Notes: generated by a model from the letters alone, not told the origin. A stretch of DNA of 15,111 bases from Gnomoniopsis sp. IMI 355080 (GCA_027946555.1 JAPEVC010000420.1:1-15111), one strand, 5' to 3'; counted from the stretch's first letter, positions 1 to 9,941 are shown. Numbers and translations are program-made.

Positions 1-980
1 ACTTATATTAACTTATTATAATTTATTTACTTATTTTAATATAAAACCTTAGTAATTAAAAGTAACTTAAAATTAAATGATATTTTTTATTCAGTTTCTA
101 GTTAGATTAAGGAAAAAACGATTCAGTCTTAGTTAAAGCACTGCTAAACTAACTAAATAATTTTCCAATACTAGTGGGCCTATATTATTGAATAATAGTG
201 CGGGAGACTAGTTTCGAGCCAACTTCCACTAATTAAAGTTCTTCAACATAGATTTATTCACGAGGTGCAACTATACACAGGTGTTACCAATCTTGTATTG
301 GAGTATAATAAGGGGCTAAGAAAGTCAAATAACATTGGCTTCCTTCTTAGTGTTCAGTCCGAATTTGAATCTTGGTATATACCTAAGTAATTCCATGTTA
401 AGCAAGTACCAACCTGAAGGTAGGCACTCCTTTCTGACTCATGGCTTAGCATCCGTGTGCCTATAGTGGAGTTGAGACTTCACCCTTCACACACATTACA
501 TTCAGTTCTGAATAAGTGATACTTACTCTTTATGGACATCGAGGGGGATCTCCCGGCGTTATCAAATGCGGAGACACCAAGGCTGGTATTTATTTTGCGA
601 GTCAAGCTATAGTTTATTCGTATATGTTGTCCAAGACAAACATGCCCCATATCCACCTTTGCAACGACTACTGACCTTTTCTACTAGTACGACTCTTGAG
701 TAGGAGGGGTAGCGGTGTATCTCAGCGGCATTCCTCGCGGCAGAAACCTAAGTTACATGACTCACAAACTTTCGGCAAGGCAACGCACGTATCACCATCC
801 ACTTGGGACACATCCAGGCATCGCCATGTTGGTGACTTGTATGCATAGATATCCACACCAAATGACGAGACTCGTTTTTGTATTAAATGGACGGGCTGCA
901 TTGAAGCTTTTCGTCTGGTCTGAAACGAGTGGTATCACATCTATCAGAAACCCTTGAGTTAATTCGTCCTGACCATCATC
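1..980. other. Gene-free left flank, AT-rich at the very edge
   Basis: I see no gene here. The first ~170 bases are strikingly AT-rich, with runs of A and T and many TTA/TAA words, unlike the rest of the window; this resembles a degraded repeat or an AT-rich block. A perfect 15-base palindrome lies at 183-197. The sequence from about 200 becomes ordinary intergenic DNA and the last few hundred bases should hold the promoter and 5' UTR of the O-methyltransferase that starts at 981. The 80-codon open frame at 715-957 has no ATG start and no family resemblance. Confidence 0.5.
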
Positions 981-2535
981 ATGCCTGCTGCAAAGACTAC
1001 ACCTCGAATCGTCGAGCTAGCCGCTGTCATTAGCAAATCCGTGGCGGAATTGCAGACCGTCTTGGAATCCAAGGGCGTGCCGTCGCCTTCCTTTGACGAG
1101 GATGCTCCCACTCGACTGCCTGACGAGTGCAACCAGGCTCAAGACGCCGTCCTGGACGCCACCAAAGAGCTCTACGATCTTCTCCTAGAGCCCACAACGC
1201 TGATCCTCAAGAATAGCGCAGTGCGTTTCTCAATCAAATTACCTATTCCCTCCTACCAGTACAGATGTCGCTAACCGTGGTTTTCGGTATCACCACAGAA
1301 CAATAGCGTTGGCAGTCTTGGCTTCATTGCACGCTTCGATATTCCGGGGATGGTGCCCCTTGGGGGCCGGATGTCGTTCGCTGAGATCGCAAAGAAGACA
1401 GGCTTCGAAGAAAGTGTTGTCTCGCGTCTCATTCGTGATGCTGTGTGCATGCGCATCTTTCGGGAGGAGGAACCTGGGTTCATTGAGCACACCAAAACAT
1501 CCAAGGCTCTCCGTGCCCCATGGCTCCTCGGGTTTGTCAGAGCCGGTGCTGATGAGGGATGGGAAACTATGTCCAAGGTGAGTCATCCACCGGAAAAGAA
1601 AAGACAATCGTTCAAGAAATTGGGTAACACAACTAAAATCACACCACTCTCAAGGTTGTAGAGGCCTTACAGAAATGGCCAACTTGTGAAGAGCCAGAGC
1701 AAACGGTAAGCGCGACTGCCAAGGATGCGTTCCATCGTACCTCCTGTGACAGAAGGCTAACTGACTGTGATCAGGCATTCAATCTCGTGCATAATACCAC
1801 CGGCAGCTATTTCAGCAACGTGGCCAAAGACGCTGAGAGAGCGGCCCGCTTCGGCTCCGGGATGACGATTCAGTGGGAGTTCCCTGGATACAAGCTTGAC
1901 TACCTGCTCAATGACTACGACTGGGCAGCTCTTGGTAACGTCCAAGTCATTGACCTAGGGGGTTATCGAGGCCGCATTTCGTTGGCACTCGCGGAAAGAT
2001 TCCCCAACCTGAACATGCTTGTCCAGGACATGGGCATGAATAAGGAGGAGGCTCATGCAGCCGTGCCCGCCGAGCTCAAGAGTCGGGTCAATTTCATGAT
2101 CCATGACATGTTTGAAACGCAGACTGTTGCTGCGGATGTCTACCTCATCCGCCAGGTCCTTCATGACTGGCCTGACAAGTATGGCGTGAAGGTGCTCCGG
2201 GCCCAGATCCCGAAGCTCCAGAAGGGATCCAAGATCCTATTGAACGAGTCACTCTTACCTGAGAAGCCAGGGAGCTCTCTGCCACTTTGGAAGGAAAGAG
2301 ACTTGAGGTATGTACTAGGGCTCTCGATTTGTGTTTCGATGATACACTGTTCTAACGCTATCGAACAAATAGATCAATGGACCTCGGCCTTATCGCCACC
2401 ATGAATGGTCGGGAGCGGACGTTGAATGAATGGAAGGCAATTGTCCATGAAGCAGACCCCAGATTTGTCATCAGCAATGTTTTCCAATCACCGGACTCCA
2501 TGTTGGCTATTATAGAAATTGTGTGGATGCCATGA
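981..2535 (+). CDS. SAM-dependent O-methyltransferase (COMT-like)
   Basis: Transfers a methyl group from S-adenosylmethionine to a hydroxyl of a small molecule, probably the metabolite made by this locus; cytosolic, with no signal or membrane segment. Exons: 981-1220, 1299-1577, 1655-1705, 1775-2307 and 2373-2535, giving 421 aa, a normal length for fungal plant-type O-methyltransferases. Introns (65-78 nt) have GT...AG ends and branch sites such as GCTAAC. Residues 1-~190 form the helical dimerisation/winged-helix part (NSVGSLGFIARFDIP, then SFAEIAKKTGF). The Rossmann SAM loop is VIDLGGYRG at about 248-256, the acidic adenosine ligand is D275 in LVQDM, and the likely catalytic base is H320 in VLHDWPD. 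The C-terminal RERTLNEW block is also family-typical. The ATG at 981 is in CATCATCATGCC context. It converges on the glycosyltransferase across a repeat array. Substrate is unknown; family call is firm, exon 3 (17 codons) is the least certain detail. Confidence 0.92.
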
Positions 2536-3113
2536 ATGAGGAGGATTCGAGGGCAATTAGTCTAAGCCAACGGCTTATCTGCAAAGCAAATCATTATCAA
2601 TTCTTACAAAATCAACATGTACTGAAGATTGAAAATCGTGCATGATTCTAGGTTGTTGACATCTGCTAGCGCACATTTCAGACCGAACAGTCTCAACACA
2701 CATGGCATTGCCAACCCAGAATGAAGGCGGCACGGATATGGCCTTATCGGGGGTTTCCACGTAATGTAATATTTGAAGCGCTGTGCAAAGCTTGTGCTTT
2801 ATGACGACTTATCTTCTATAGGGGAAGACTAACCCCACAGGGTCGTAGGCGAGAAGGGACGGTGAAAAACATCCACTTGGGCGCGATTCCGGCGCCAGTA
2901 TGTATCCTTCAGGGATTATAGCCAATCACTGTCTGCAATATCACGAGCAAACTCGAGGTACCTCCGTATGGCCGGGCATTGGCCTGCTAAGTAGGTACTG
3001 GAAGATATCAGAACTGTATACTTCTACTCTATAAACGTCCACGTACGTGATGTATCTTCAGTTAGACATGGTTCAGATACATCGGACATACCTGACGCCG
3101 TTATCGCGCCTAA
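2536..3113. other. Intergenic region after the methyltransferase
   Basis: No gene seen. It holds the 3' UTR of the O-methyltransferase, a truncated stray copy of the downstream tandem repeat at 2809-2878, and unstructured sequence. The short open frame at 2575-2760 on the minus strand has no family features. Confidence 0.5.
2809..2878 (+). repeat. Displaced partial copy of the tandem-repeat unit
   Basis: The stretch with GGGGAAGACT, AACCCCACAGGGTCGTAGGC, GAGAAGGGACGGTGA and ATCCACTTGG matches pieces of the unit repeated downstream from about 3114. It lacks the TTAGCCGCAAACGAGTCA core, so it is truncated or internally deleted. It lies some 240 bases before the main array, in the same orientation. 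Confidence 0.7.
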
Positions 3114-3788
3114 AGGGATGGCGAAAGTTAAGGGTTAGCCGCAAACGAGTCAAAGTATGGCATATCGATGTAATACCCACTTGTATGAGATCAACCCTAC
3201 GGGCCTACGGGATTAATCTACGGGGTCGTAAGCGAGAAGGGACGGTGAAGATTATGGGGAAAATTAAGGTTTAGCCGCAAACGACTCAAAGCATAGCACA
3301 TCCTTGTGATACCCACTTGGTTGACTTTAGCCCTACGGGATTAACCTACGGGGTCGTAGGCGGGAAGGAGACGGTGGAGATTAGCTTTTATAGGGAGAAT
3401 TAAGGTTTAGCTGTAAACGAGTCAATGCATAGCATATCTTTATAACACCTAGTTGGATAAGGTTAACCCTATAGGGTCGCAGGTGGGAAGGAGATAGTGG
3501 AGATGAGCTATCTTTGTGGGGAAGATTAAGGTTTAGCTGTGAACGAGTCAACCCCACAGGGTTGCAAGCGGGACGGGACGGTGGAGATCAGCTACGTTTA
3601 TGGGGAAAATTAAGGTTTAGCTGCAAACGAGTCAAGGCATGGCGTATCCTTATAATACCTACGTGGGATGAGATGAACCCCACGGGGTCGCAGGCGGGAC
3701 GGGACGGTAAAGATCAGCTACTTTGGTGGGTAACATCAAGGTTCAGCCGCAAACGAGTCAAGGCAAAGCATATCCTGGTAACAACAAC
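3114..3788 (+). repeat. Tandem array, about six units of 126-136 bp
   Basis: The core AGCYGYRAACGASTC recurs at 3137, 3273, 3409, 3535, 3619 and 3745, always on the plus strand, giving spacings of 136, 136, 126, 84 and 126. Between cores each unit carries a block like ACGGGGTCGTAGGCGGGAAGG, then ACGGTGGAGAT and GGGGAAAATTAAGGTTTAG. The 84-base unit has lost the segment between AACGAGTCA and AACCCC. Units differ mostly by C/T and G/A transitions (AGCCGCAAACGAG, AGCTGTAAACGAG, AGCTGTGAACGAG). Open frames inside the array (3047-3274, 3514-3840) are by-products of repeats whose later spacings are multiples of three; they lack credible starts. The array sits between two convergent genes, so it is most likely a non-coding minisatellite. 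Confidence 0.88.
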
Positions 3789-3925
3789 GTCTGAGAAACG
3801 TTACACCGTCCATACACATGTAGCGAGCCAAGAGCTTTGAAAGACAACATCGTCAGACAACAGCTTGTTTTAGTCAGAATAGCGGGGCGATTCCAGTAAA
3901 CTCTATTCCAGAGGTAGGTACCTAG

Positions 3926-5155
3926 CTAAACAGGAAAAGGCTCAAACATTGTAGTACGGTACGCCTCGTTTCTTGCAGGTGTCAATTTCTCAGGCACCAG
4001 GTCCCTTGTCTGGCGCAAATGCTGAGTACCCCATCGGAGGTACTCAGCAAAAGTCCCCGGGGCGTTGTCGGCGTCCGAGTTGGTCGGATCGTCCAACAGG
4101 TCCGCCAGACTAGAAGCCATGGCATCCTTGAGGCCGTGACAAAACTTCATTATCATCGTATTCGCGAGCATATCGTTGACGAAAGCTTCGGCCTCGGACC
4201 TCTGTGGCTCGGGTGCATCGTACGACGTCGTCAACAAGTCGAACTGGCGGTACCCTAGGAAGTCTGTTCGCTCCTGGTAATACCACATCTCTTTGAGAGC
4301 CGGGAGGAGAAATGTGGTCGTATCGATACACGCACGGCCGTCCCACTCGTCATCGACGTCCACGAGGTCCCGCAAACGCTCCAAACAGTGCACCTGAGCC
4401 CCATAATCCATAATAGCGCGGGACTTTGAGACGGCCTCATGGTTATCGTTCATTATGAGCGTATCAGTAGGCGCTGCGTATGGCTTAAGGTGACGCAGAA
4501 GTGGATGCTTTGATAGACCCTCGCAGTGGGTAGCTTCGCCCCAGACATGGAGGAACGTAGCATGCCAGCGGCGAACCAACTCGTTGTTTTTGCGGGCCAT
4601 CATCCACGTATTGATGATTGAAGTCTCGCCAGGGCGCGTCTCATAGGTGAAAGCCGCAAACTCATACGGTTGAGTCGGATCTTCGAGCCGACACCAAATC
4701 TCGTCGAAGGAGCGCACAAGAATTGCACCCACATCCAGCCAGCTCCCTCCGTACAGGAACAGGAGCGGAAGACGTATGAAATCGGCCGAATGGGTGGCGG
4801 AATAAGGGCCCTTCATTGCCTTCGCTCTCATAGCTGGTGGCAGCAAATCAGACGGCACGAAATGACTCGCATTGTGCGACGAATTCGGCACGTTGTCGAG
4901 TACGCGAATTGTCCAGGAAGGGCCCAAGACTCGCGCCCATTGAATCACGTTCCTCTTTGTCCAAGGGGGCATGGCATTGAAACCAGTATGCCAGTATGCC
5001 CACAAATTCCGTTCATCGCGAGGGGGCATTGCGGATGACTGCAGCATGTTGATGATTTCCTCATCGCTTCGAGTGTCCAATTCCGTGTCCGAAATGAGAA
5101 CTGTGCCCTTCGGGGCATGGCCCAGTGGGCACGAGGCTTGCTGAGTGGTTGACAT
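3926..5155 (-). CDS. Glycosyltransferase, capsule-synthesis/GT32-like, GT-A fold
   Basis: Likely transfers a sugar from a nucleotide-sugar donor; acceptor unknown, but a secondary metabolite is plausible from context. Single exon of 409 aa. I chose the ATG at 5155 (MSTTQQASC) because the open frame upstream has no other ATG. The diagnostic block is SADFIRLPLLFLYGGSWLDVG at about 123-143: the conserved acidic residue before the arginine, then GG and a W-L-D-V-G in place of the canonical DxD that binds metal and sugar nucleotide in GT-A enzymes. This matches the fungal Caps_synth/Gly_transf_sug group (PF05704/PF04488 relatives). The MMARKNNELVRRWH segment is also typical. I see no signal peptide or membrane helix, unlike Golgi Och1-type enzymes, so a cytosolic enzyme is inferred. 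It is transcribed in the same direction as the downstream-numbered hydroxylase gene, with a 385-base gap. Confidence 0.85.
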   Translation of the reverse strand: MSTTQQASCPLGHAPKGTVLISDTELDTRSDEEIINMLQSSAMPPRDERNLWAYWHTGFNAMPPWTKRNVIQWARVLGPSWTIRVLDNVPNSSHNASHFVPSDLLPPAMRAKAMKGPYSATHSADFIRLPLLFLYGGSWLDVGAILVRSFDEIWCRLEDPTQPYEFAAFTYETRPGETSIINTWMMARKNNELVRRWHATFLHVWGEATHCEGLSKHPLLRHLKPYAAPTDTLIMNDNHEAVSKSRAIMDYGAQVHCLERLRDLVDVDDEWDGRACIDTTTFLLPALKEMWYYQERTDFLGYRQFDLLTTSYDAPEPQRSEAEAFVNDMLANTMIMKFCHGLKDAMASSLADLLDDPTNSDADNAPGTFAEYLRWGTQHLRQTRDLVPEKLTPARNEAYRTTMFEPFPV

Positions 5156-5540
5156 TTCGCAAAAGGCGGAAGCAAGATAGTGAGTATTGTGTGACCGATT
5201 TGTGAATAGATTGACTCCGGGAGAAGGCAAAGGTGTTGCAGCATGGCGGACGCGGCAAATTTATGATGATTGATACGATTCACGCATGCCGGCTCAGAGC
5301 CGACCGCAAAACAGGACTTACTAATTGCATCGCGTGGCCACCACTGCCCTATTCTTTAAGTTATGATTTCCCGTGGCAAGAAAAGAAACAAGATTCACGT
5401 TTTCTGCTCGATTTCTATATGTTTACGGTGCAGACAGCAGTCTAAAGATCAACAGATGTCGCAAGCATTTCTTCATCTTTTTGACCTGATTTATGCGGCG
5501 TCCCTGCCCCGTGGGCCCCGGCCTCTTTATGGCCAGCCCA
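5156..5540. promoter_or_regulatory. Presumed promoter of the glycosyltransferase gene
   Basis: This 385-base gap separates the 3' end of the minus-strand hydroxylase from the start of the minus-strand glycosyltransferase. It must hold the terminator of the first and the promoter of the second. I see no clear TATA box, long repeat or gene in it. Confidence 0.4.
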
Positions 5541-6634
5541 CTACACGGCATTCCCGTCTGGAGACTGATCAAAAACAACAACACAGCGCAGCTCAATGCT
5601 CTCCCTATCGTCATCACCAACATGCGATGGATCGATGAAGGCAGAATGAACAATCCTTCGCACTGGTCCCTGGGAATCGTAGTTTTTAAACAAAAGCACC
5701 TCATCTGGCTGCTGCGCATACTTGAAGTACCAGCGGTGTTGCTTATTCGGGCCCACCGCCCAGCCTTCTTCTAACAGATCATCAGCCTGAATGGGCATCG
5801 GGGCCAGGTCCGTCTCGTCCACAACGGAGGCGCCCTCAGCACATGCAAAGGGGTCTTTGTAAATTGTCCTGACAGGACGCCACACCTTTTGTGATGTTCT
5901 GGTTAGCGTATTCATGCGAACATGGCTGTCATGGGGCAATACTTACGTTTATAACGGCAAAGTGTCCCTGGACCGCCTTCTCAGCGAAAGCTTTGTCCGG
6001 AATTCGACTGAGCGCAATAGTTTTGGCGCCATTGTACGACTGGTCGCAGTGGACAAAGTGGCAGGGGCATTGCATCGGGATCGCCTTGTTCTGATCGGGT
6101 TTGACGGGTCCCCGAGAGTTATGCTCATACACGTGCACGTAAGAAGCGCCTGTCCTGTAAACGAGAGGAACTGGTCAGCCAGCTGTGCTCCAACGTATTA
6201 GTACAAGTGAAATGGGCGACTTACATTCTTTTGATCAGATCAATCGACTCGGGATAGTATACGGTCCTGACCTTGTCGTCGTCGGCAAAGTCATCTTTAG
6301 ATAACTTGCTCTTGTGTTTGATGTATTGGAACCCATGAGCGTCGATTGTGTACTTGTCTAGCTCTGCACTGATATCCTTTACCACAAAGTCGAGCGAGAC
6401 TGCTGGCTTCTTGTTTCCCGGTAAGTTGGCGATGTTCTTCCTTTGATTTGGCGAGAAAGTCAGTGATGGTTACTTTACGGGTGCGCAAGAGGTATAGAGA
6501 CGGTTTTCAACTGCTTACCGCTCCGCTTCATCCGATGGGAACGAGACTGGGGCAGCAAAGTTGGGATCAGTCAAGTCCATGTAGTGGAACGTGGCCGAAA
6601 CATTGTGAGCACTTCTGGTTTCAGTGACGGCCAT
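5541..6634 (-). CDS. CmcJ/GA4-desaturase/AsaB-like hydroxylase or desaturase
   Basis: Belongs to the fungal family of AsaB (aspergillic acid), CTB9 (cercosporin) and gibberellin GA4 desaturase, annotated as non-haem oxygenases that hydroxylate or desaturate secondary metabolites. Exons in transcript order: 6634-6519, 6440-6225, 6154-5947, 5885-5541; introns of 78, 70 and 61 nt with good GTAAG donors. The spliced protein is 294 aa. Visible family blocks are TVYYPESIDLIKRMTGASYV (about residues 93-112), the HxD-type CHFVHCDQS (candidate metal-binding His and Asp), INVWRPV at the last junction, and the C-terminal DEVLLFKNYDS, VHSAFIDP and RESIELRCVV. The in-frame region upstream of 6634 has no ATG, so ATGGCC at 6634 is the start. 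No targeting signal is seen; cytosolic. It probably introduces a hydroxyl or double bond in the locus product; the substrate is unknown. Confidence 0.9.
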
Positions 6635-7718
6635 CGTGAGATGTGGACTGATTAAGACGAGTATGGACAGGGACTGAAAAACGTTGGACACTAGCAGGCT
6701 ATGCTTTCTAATCACTTAGGTTGCTTCCCAAAATTGTCAAATTGGAAACACGTCTTCTGCCTTTGCTGATAGATCGAGGGCATTCGAACTGTAGCACGGC
6801 TTCTTATCTCTCGAGTTTTGAACTCCGTAAGACTCCGTGAAAGGCGTATGACCTCTTTCTGACTCAGGCAAGATTGAAAACCTGCACGGCTGGTCAATAG
6901 CTTAAATCGATGCGTATAGCATCTCTCCAGGGCTGTCCATCCTCGCACAGTCCGCCTCCCTCCGCGCGTGAAGAGGACCTCCACTCTTTCCATGATGACC
7001 CACTTGACAATCCTGGAATCGCTAGAATTCCGGATTGCATATCCGGGATCACAAATGTTATTCATTAGTCCCAGAAACTGCAAAACCTCGATAGCGAGCC
7101 TGCATAAGGTTACTTCCATGCCATCCGGTATCGTCTACGATCTCGTACCCATTCTTGGCTTCAATTTCGATCAAGACATTCGCATGTCATCGTCATGAGC
7201 CAATGCCTGCTGTATCTTTTAGTTGCCCAGAAGGTTACAGTTGGCGTTTCCAACCCAGGTTGGTGCTCCCCGGCCAGCGAGCACAATAATGCTCCGTTAT
7301 CATTGCCCCAGTGCACAGGAACTGTCGGCCCCGCTGACGATATTCTCGTGGTCAAGACACGCTATGTAGAGCCAAGACGCAAATGAATCGCAGCAAAACG
7401 CTATTTGGGTAGGGAATGAGAAAAAAAGGGGGCGTTGCCAAATCGTGCTCCAACATCTAGTCTCCACAGGGCCACGTCGCCCATGTTACCGAGCATTCTC
7501 TTGTCGCTAGGCTTTTCGGGAAAGCCCACGTCCCAAAAGCATGGAAGTCAGGTCCTCCGTAATCCTTTCGCACCTGGCCACAGAACTTAGGCAAGTTAGT
7601 CGTGAAATATACACAATAACGCCCCGTGCCATCTTGTAGATAGGATCCAGAAGAAAAAAATTGTCATTCAACTTCTGACTACATCAATTTCCTTGAGCTT
7701 TACGGCACCCAGTTAGAG
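6635..7718. other. 1.1-kb gap without a recognised gene
   Basis: The right-hand part of the hydroxylase promoter lies at the left end, and the 3' UTR of the P450 at the right end. In between is a minus-strand ATG-started frame at 6712-7119 (135 codons) that is basic, lacks a recognisable domain and fits no family I know, and another at 7161-7355 (64 codons). Several short stretches in different minus-strand frames look peptide-like (for example DYGGPDFHAFGTW near 7525-7563 and NGYEIVDDTGWHGSN near 7110-7155) but are broken by stops. This could be a decayed gene or chance. I do not call a gene. Confidence 0.4.
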
Positions 7719-9551
7719 TTAAATGTTCGGCCGCGGTACAGCTTCCATCGTTGATTCATCCACAAACCCGCGTGGCTGGAATCGGATCAATAAATCTGGT
7801 TTGTCCCATATGAACCAAGTTCTCTGGTCGTTCCAATTCTCAGATGTCGCAGTTAACTCTAAATCGAAGGCCCATAGCAAATTCCCTATAATGAGTCTCA
7901 TTTCAGCCCAGGCGAGGCTGAGCCATATAATGTTAGCTTAGTATTTTCGTATTTACTTTTTTTTTGTACCCTCGTATACGTGGGGGGGGGGGTTGACTCA
8001 CTTCTTACCAAGGCAGTTCCTGGGTCCCAGACTAAACGGTTGGAAAGCCTCGCGCTTATCGCCGGAGAAGTCACCTTCGCCTAACCAACGCCCAGGATTG
8101 AACTGAAGAGGATCTGTAAAGTTGGCGCCGACTCTGTATGCAGCGTACTGGTTTATAGCGACAGTCATGTTACCGGGAACAAAATGACCATCAACTGTGC
8201 ACATGTCAGTAATCTGTCATTTAGAGTATAATAGAGCAGATTTAACATACTTAAAGCTCCAGATGGGGGCGTCATGCGAGGAGTGGCCCCTGCAACTGGC
8301 GGATACAGCCGTAGTGCTTCCTGAAGCACAGCATGGAGATAGGGCAGTGCAGCCAGCCTTTTCAATGTGATCTGCTCCGACGTTTCGAACTCTTCACGGA
8401 TCTCTCTAGTCAGTCGATCCAAGATCTTTGAGTCCCTAGTAACGTAGAACAAACAGCCCGAAAGCAATGACGCCGTGGTCTCCGATCCGACATCAAGAAG
8501 TAGCGCAACATTCGCTGTCATCTCGGCTGCCGTCAGTTCCTTAGACGTTTCATTGGCCCGCAATATGTAGGACATGAAATCCGCTCGTTCATAGTTGCCG
8601 GTAGCCATGCGCATCCGTGCCTTCTCGACTGCGGTATCAAAGGCCTGGCGGCGCGAGGTTCCAAATGCCTTCATTAGCAGACGAACCAATAGGGATCGGT
8701 ACGGCAAGAAGCGCAAGACCTCGATAGCCGCAATGCCTTCTTTGACACTCTCGAACACTAGATGTGCCGAGGGGTTCCAGGTATCACAGTCAAGCGCACC
8801 AGCGCTGGTGCCCAGCGAGAGGTCAGTGATAATGTCGTAGGTGCAGTGCTGCAGCCAGCGCACCGCATCCGTCGGGGCTCCACCAAGCTGCTGAATTCGA
8901 TGTGCCATATGAGTGACATGCTCTCTTAAAACGTGCTCCTGAGATTGTAGTGCTTTGTCTGAAAAGGCGTGCGAAAGCACTCCACGGATCCGAGCGTGGT
9001 CGTTGTCTAAGCTAGCACCTAAGTTCTTCTCGCCGTTTGGTGCCATAGCTCCAAGGTAGAAGAACGGTTCCTTTGCCAGCTGCTTACCTCCGCCATTTTT
9101 GGGCTTTAATCCGTAAATGTCGGTCCACGAAGCGCCGCCAACAAAGCTCACTATTCGCAAATCAGTTGAAGTGGCCCTACATATGGATTCTGACATAATT
9201 TACACTCATCCGGGGCAATTCTGACAACACTGCCGTATTTTTCGTGAAGCTCTTTGGTTTTGATCTCAAGCTTCCCTGTGCTGCGATAGTACGAATACCA
9301 CAGGCGGCTAGCTCTTGCCAGTAATGGACCGGGAAACCTTCTCAGTGGGTGGGAGAAAACATTGTACAGGGCGTTGGCAAGAATGCTGCCCCAGATCTTG
9401 ATTGACAGAGTCAGTACCGTTCGGGATTGGAAAAAGAAGGGGATGTTCTGACAAGAGTAAGAAGTAAAAGAGCCATGTCTTGTTTAACTGTATCCCGTTC
9501 TCAACTAGAAATGTCTTTACTGTTTACAGCCTCGAATTCCACGACTGTCAT
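7719..9551 (-). CDS. Cytochrome P450 monooxygenase (CYP65/TRI11-like)
   Basis: Microsomal haem-thiolate monooxygenase, needing the ER NADPH-P450 reductase; oxidises a small hydrophobic substrate. Exons in transcript order: 9551-9528, 9447-9204, 9150-8251, 8194-8002, 7917-7719; 519 aa. An N-terminal hydrophobic stretch (about 16-37) is followed by the hinge HPLRRFPGPLLARAS and KYGSVVRIAPDE. The I-helix is DVGSETTA (309-316; Val replaces the common Ala), ExxR is E367-A-L-R370, the PERF-like block is FNPGRW, and the haem loop is FSLGPRNCLG with ligand Cys450. The first exon is the weakest part: I chose MTVVEFEA with a GTAAAC donor because the acceptor TTACTCTTGTCAG has a strong pyrimidine tract; an alternative start at 9476 (MALLLLTL) with a poor GTCAGA donor is possible. 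Divergently arranged with the dioxygenase. Overall resembles isotrichodermin C-15 hydroxylase-type P450s. Confidence 0.9.
7957..7992. repeat. Homopolymer tracts inside a P450 intron
   Basis: On the plus strand a run of nine T at 7957-7965 and a run of eleven G at 7982-7992 lie within the fourth intron (7918-8001) of the minus-strand P450. In the transcript they read A9 and C11. The G run is close to the 5' splice site and is a place where sequence length may be miscalled, but it does not affect the coding frame. Confidence 0.9.
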
Positions 9552-9896
9552 CAACGCGGCAACGCTGTTCAGGCCAGAGGTGAAAGGGTATACTACAATC
9601 ACTTTCACAACTGGATTAAGCTTTTCCGATTTCCTGGAGAGCTGAAATTGGTCGACCGCTGGTCAGACTAGCAGAGAACTAAAGCTGTCATGCGTCATTG
9701 CATTGAAACATCTACGGGAGATAAACACATGGAAGTTCGGGCGATTCAGAGGGACGGCACCTGGGATACTCAAACCGGAGTCACGCTAAGTAATTCGTAC
9801 ATCCAACTCCATCGTCTAGTACTCTTGACGCTGTTTCCCTCTCTCTACAAACGATGGATCTGACGAGTCAGGACATCCTCGCACGCGTCTTCGGAG

Positions 9897-9941
9897 GTGG
9901 ATACATATGATGTGGATACATGTGATGTGGATACATGCGTA
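9897..9941. repeat. Three 15-bp direct repeats (GTGGATACAT core)
   Basis: GTGGATACAT occurs exactly at 9897-9906, 9912-9921 and 9927-9936, a strict 15-base period, with ATGATGT-like spacers. It lies about 350 bases upstream of the P450 start and 600 upstream of the dioxygenase. It may be an iterated regulator site or a simple minisatellite. Confidence 0.8.

Noticed and set aside
183..197. Perfect 15-base palindrome TATTATTGAATAATA
   Set aside because: Such AT-only palindromes are expected by chance next to a very AT-rich block; no supporting terminator or binding-site context.
1309..1607. Overlapping frames of 90-105 codons on both strands
   Set aside because: They are shadows of exon 2 of the O-methyltransferase, whose frame alone carries family motifs.
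3514..3840. 108-codon plus-strand frame with internally repeated peptide
   Set aside because: The apparent protein repeat follows from tandem DNA units spaced 84 and 126 bases, both multiples of three. There is no ATG start, the earlier units are 136 bases and break frame, and no family is recognised.
5156..5230. 25-codon extension of the glycosyltransferase start
   Set aside because: It begins at a TTG codon with no ATG before 5155, and fungal nuclear genes rarely start at TTG.
6519..6715. N-terminal extension of the hydroxylase (hydrophobic, signal-like)
   Set aside because: The upstream in-frame codons up to 6715 contain no ATG before 6634; homologues are cytosolic and begin near the chosen start.
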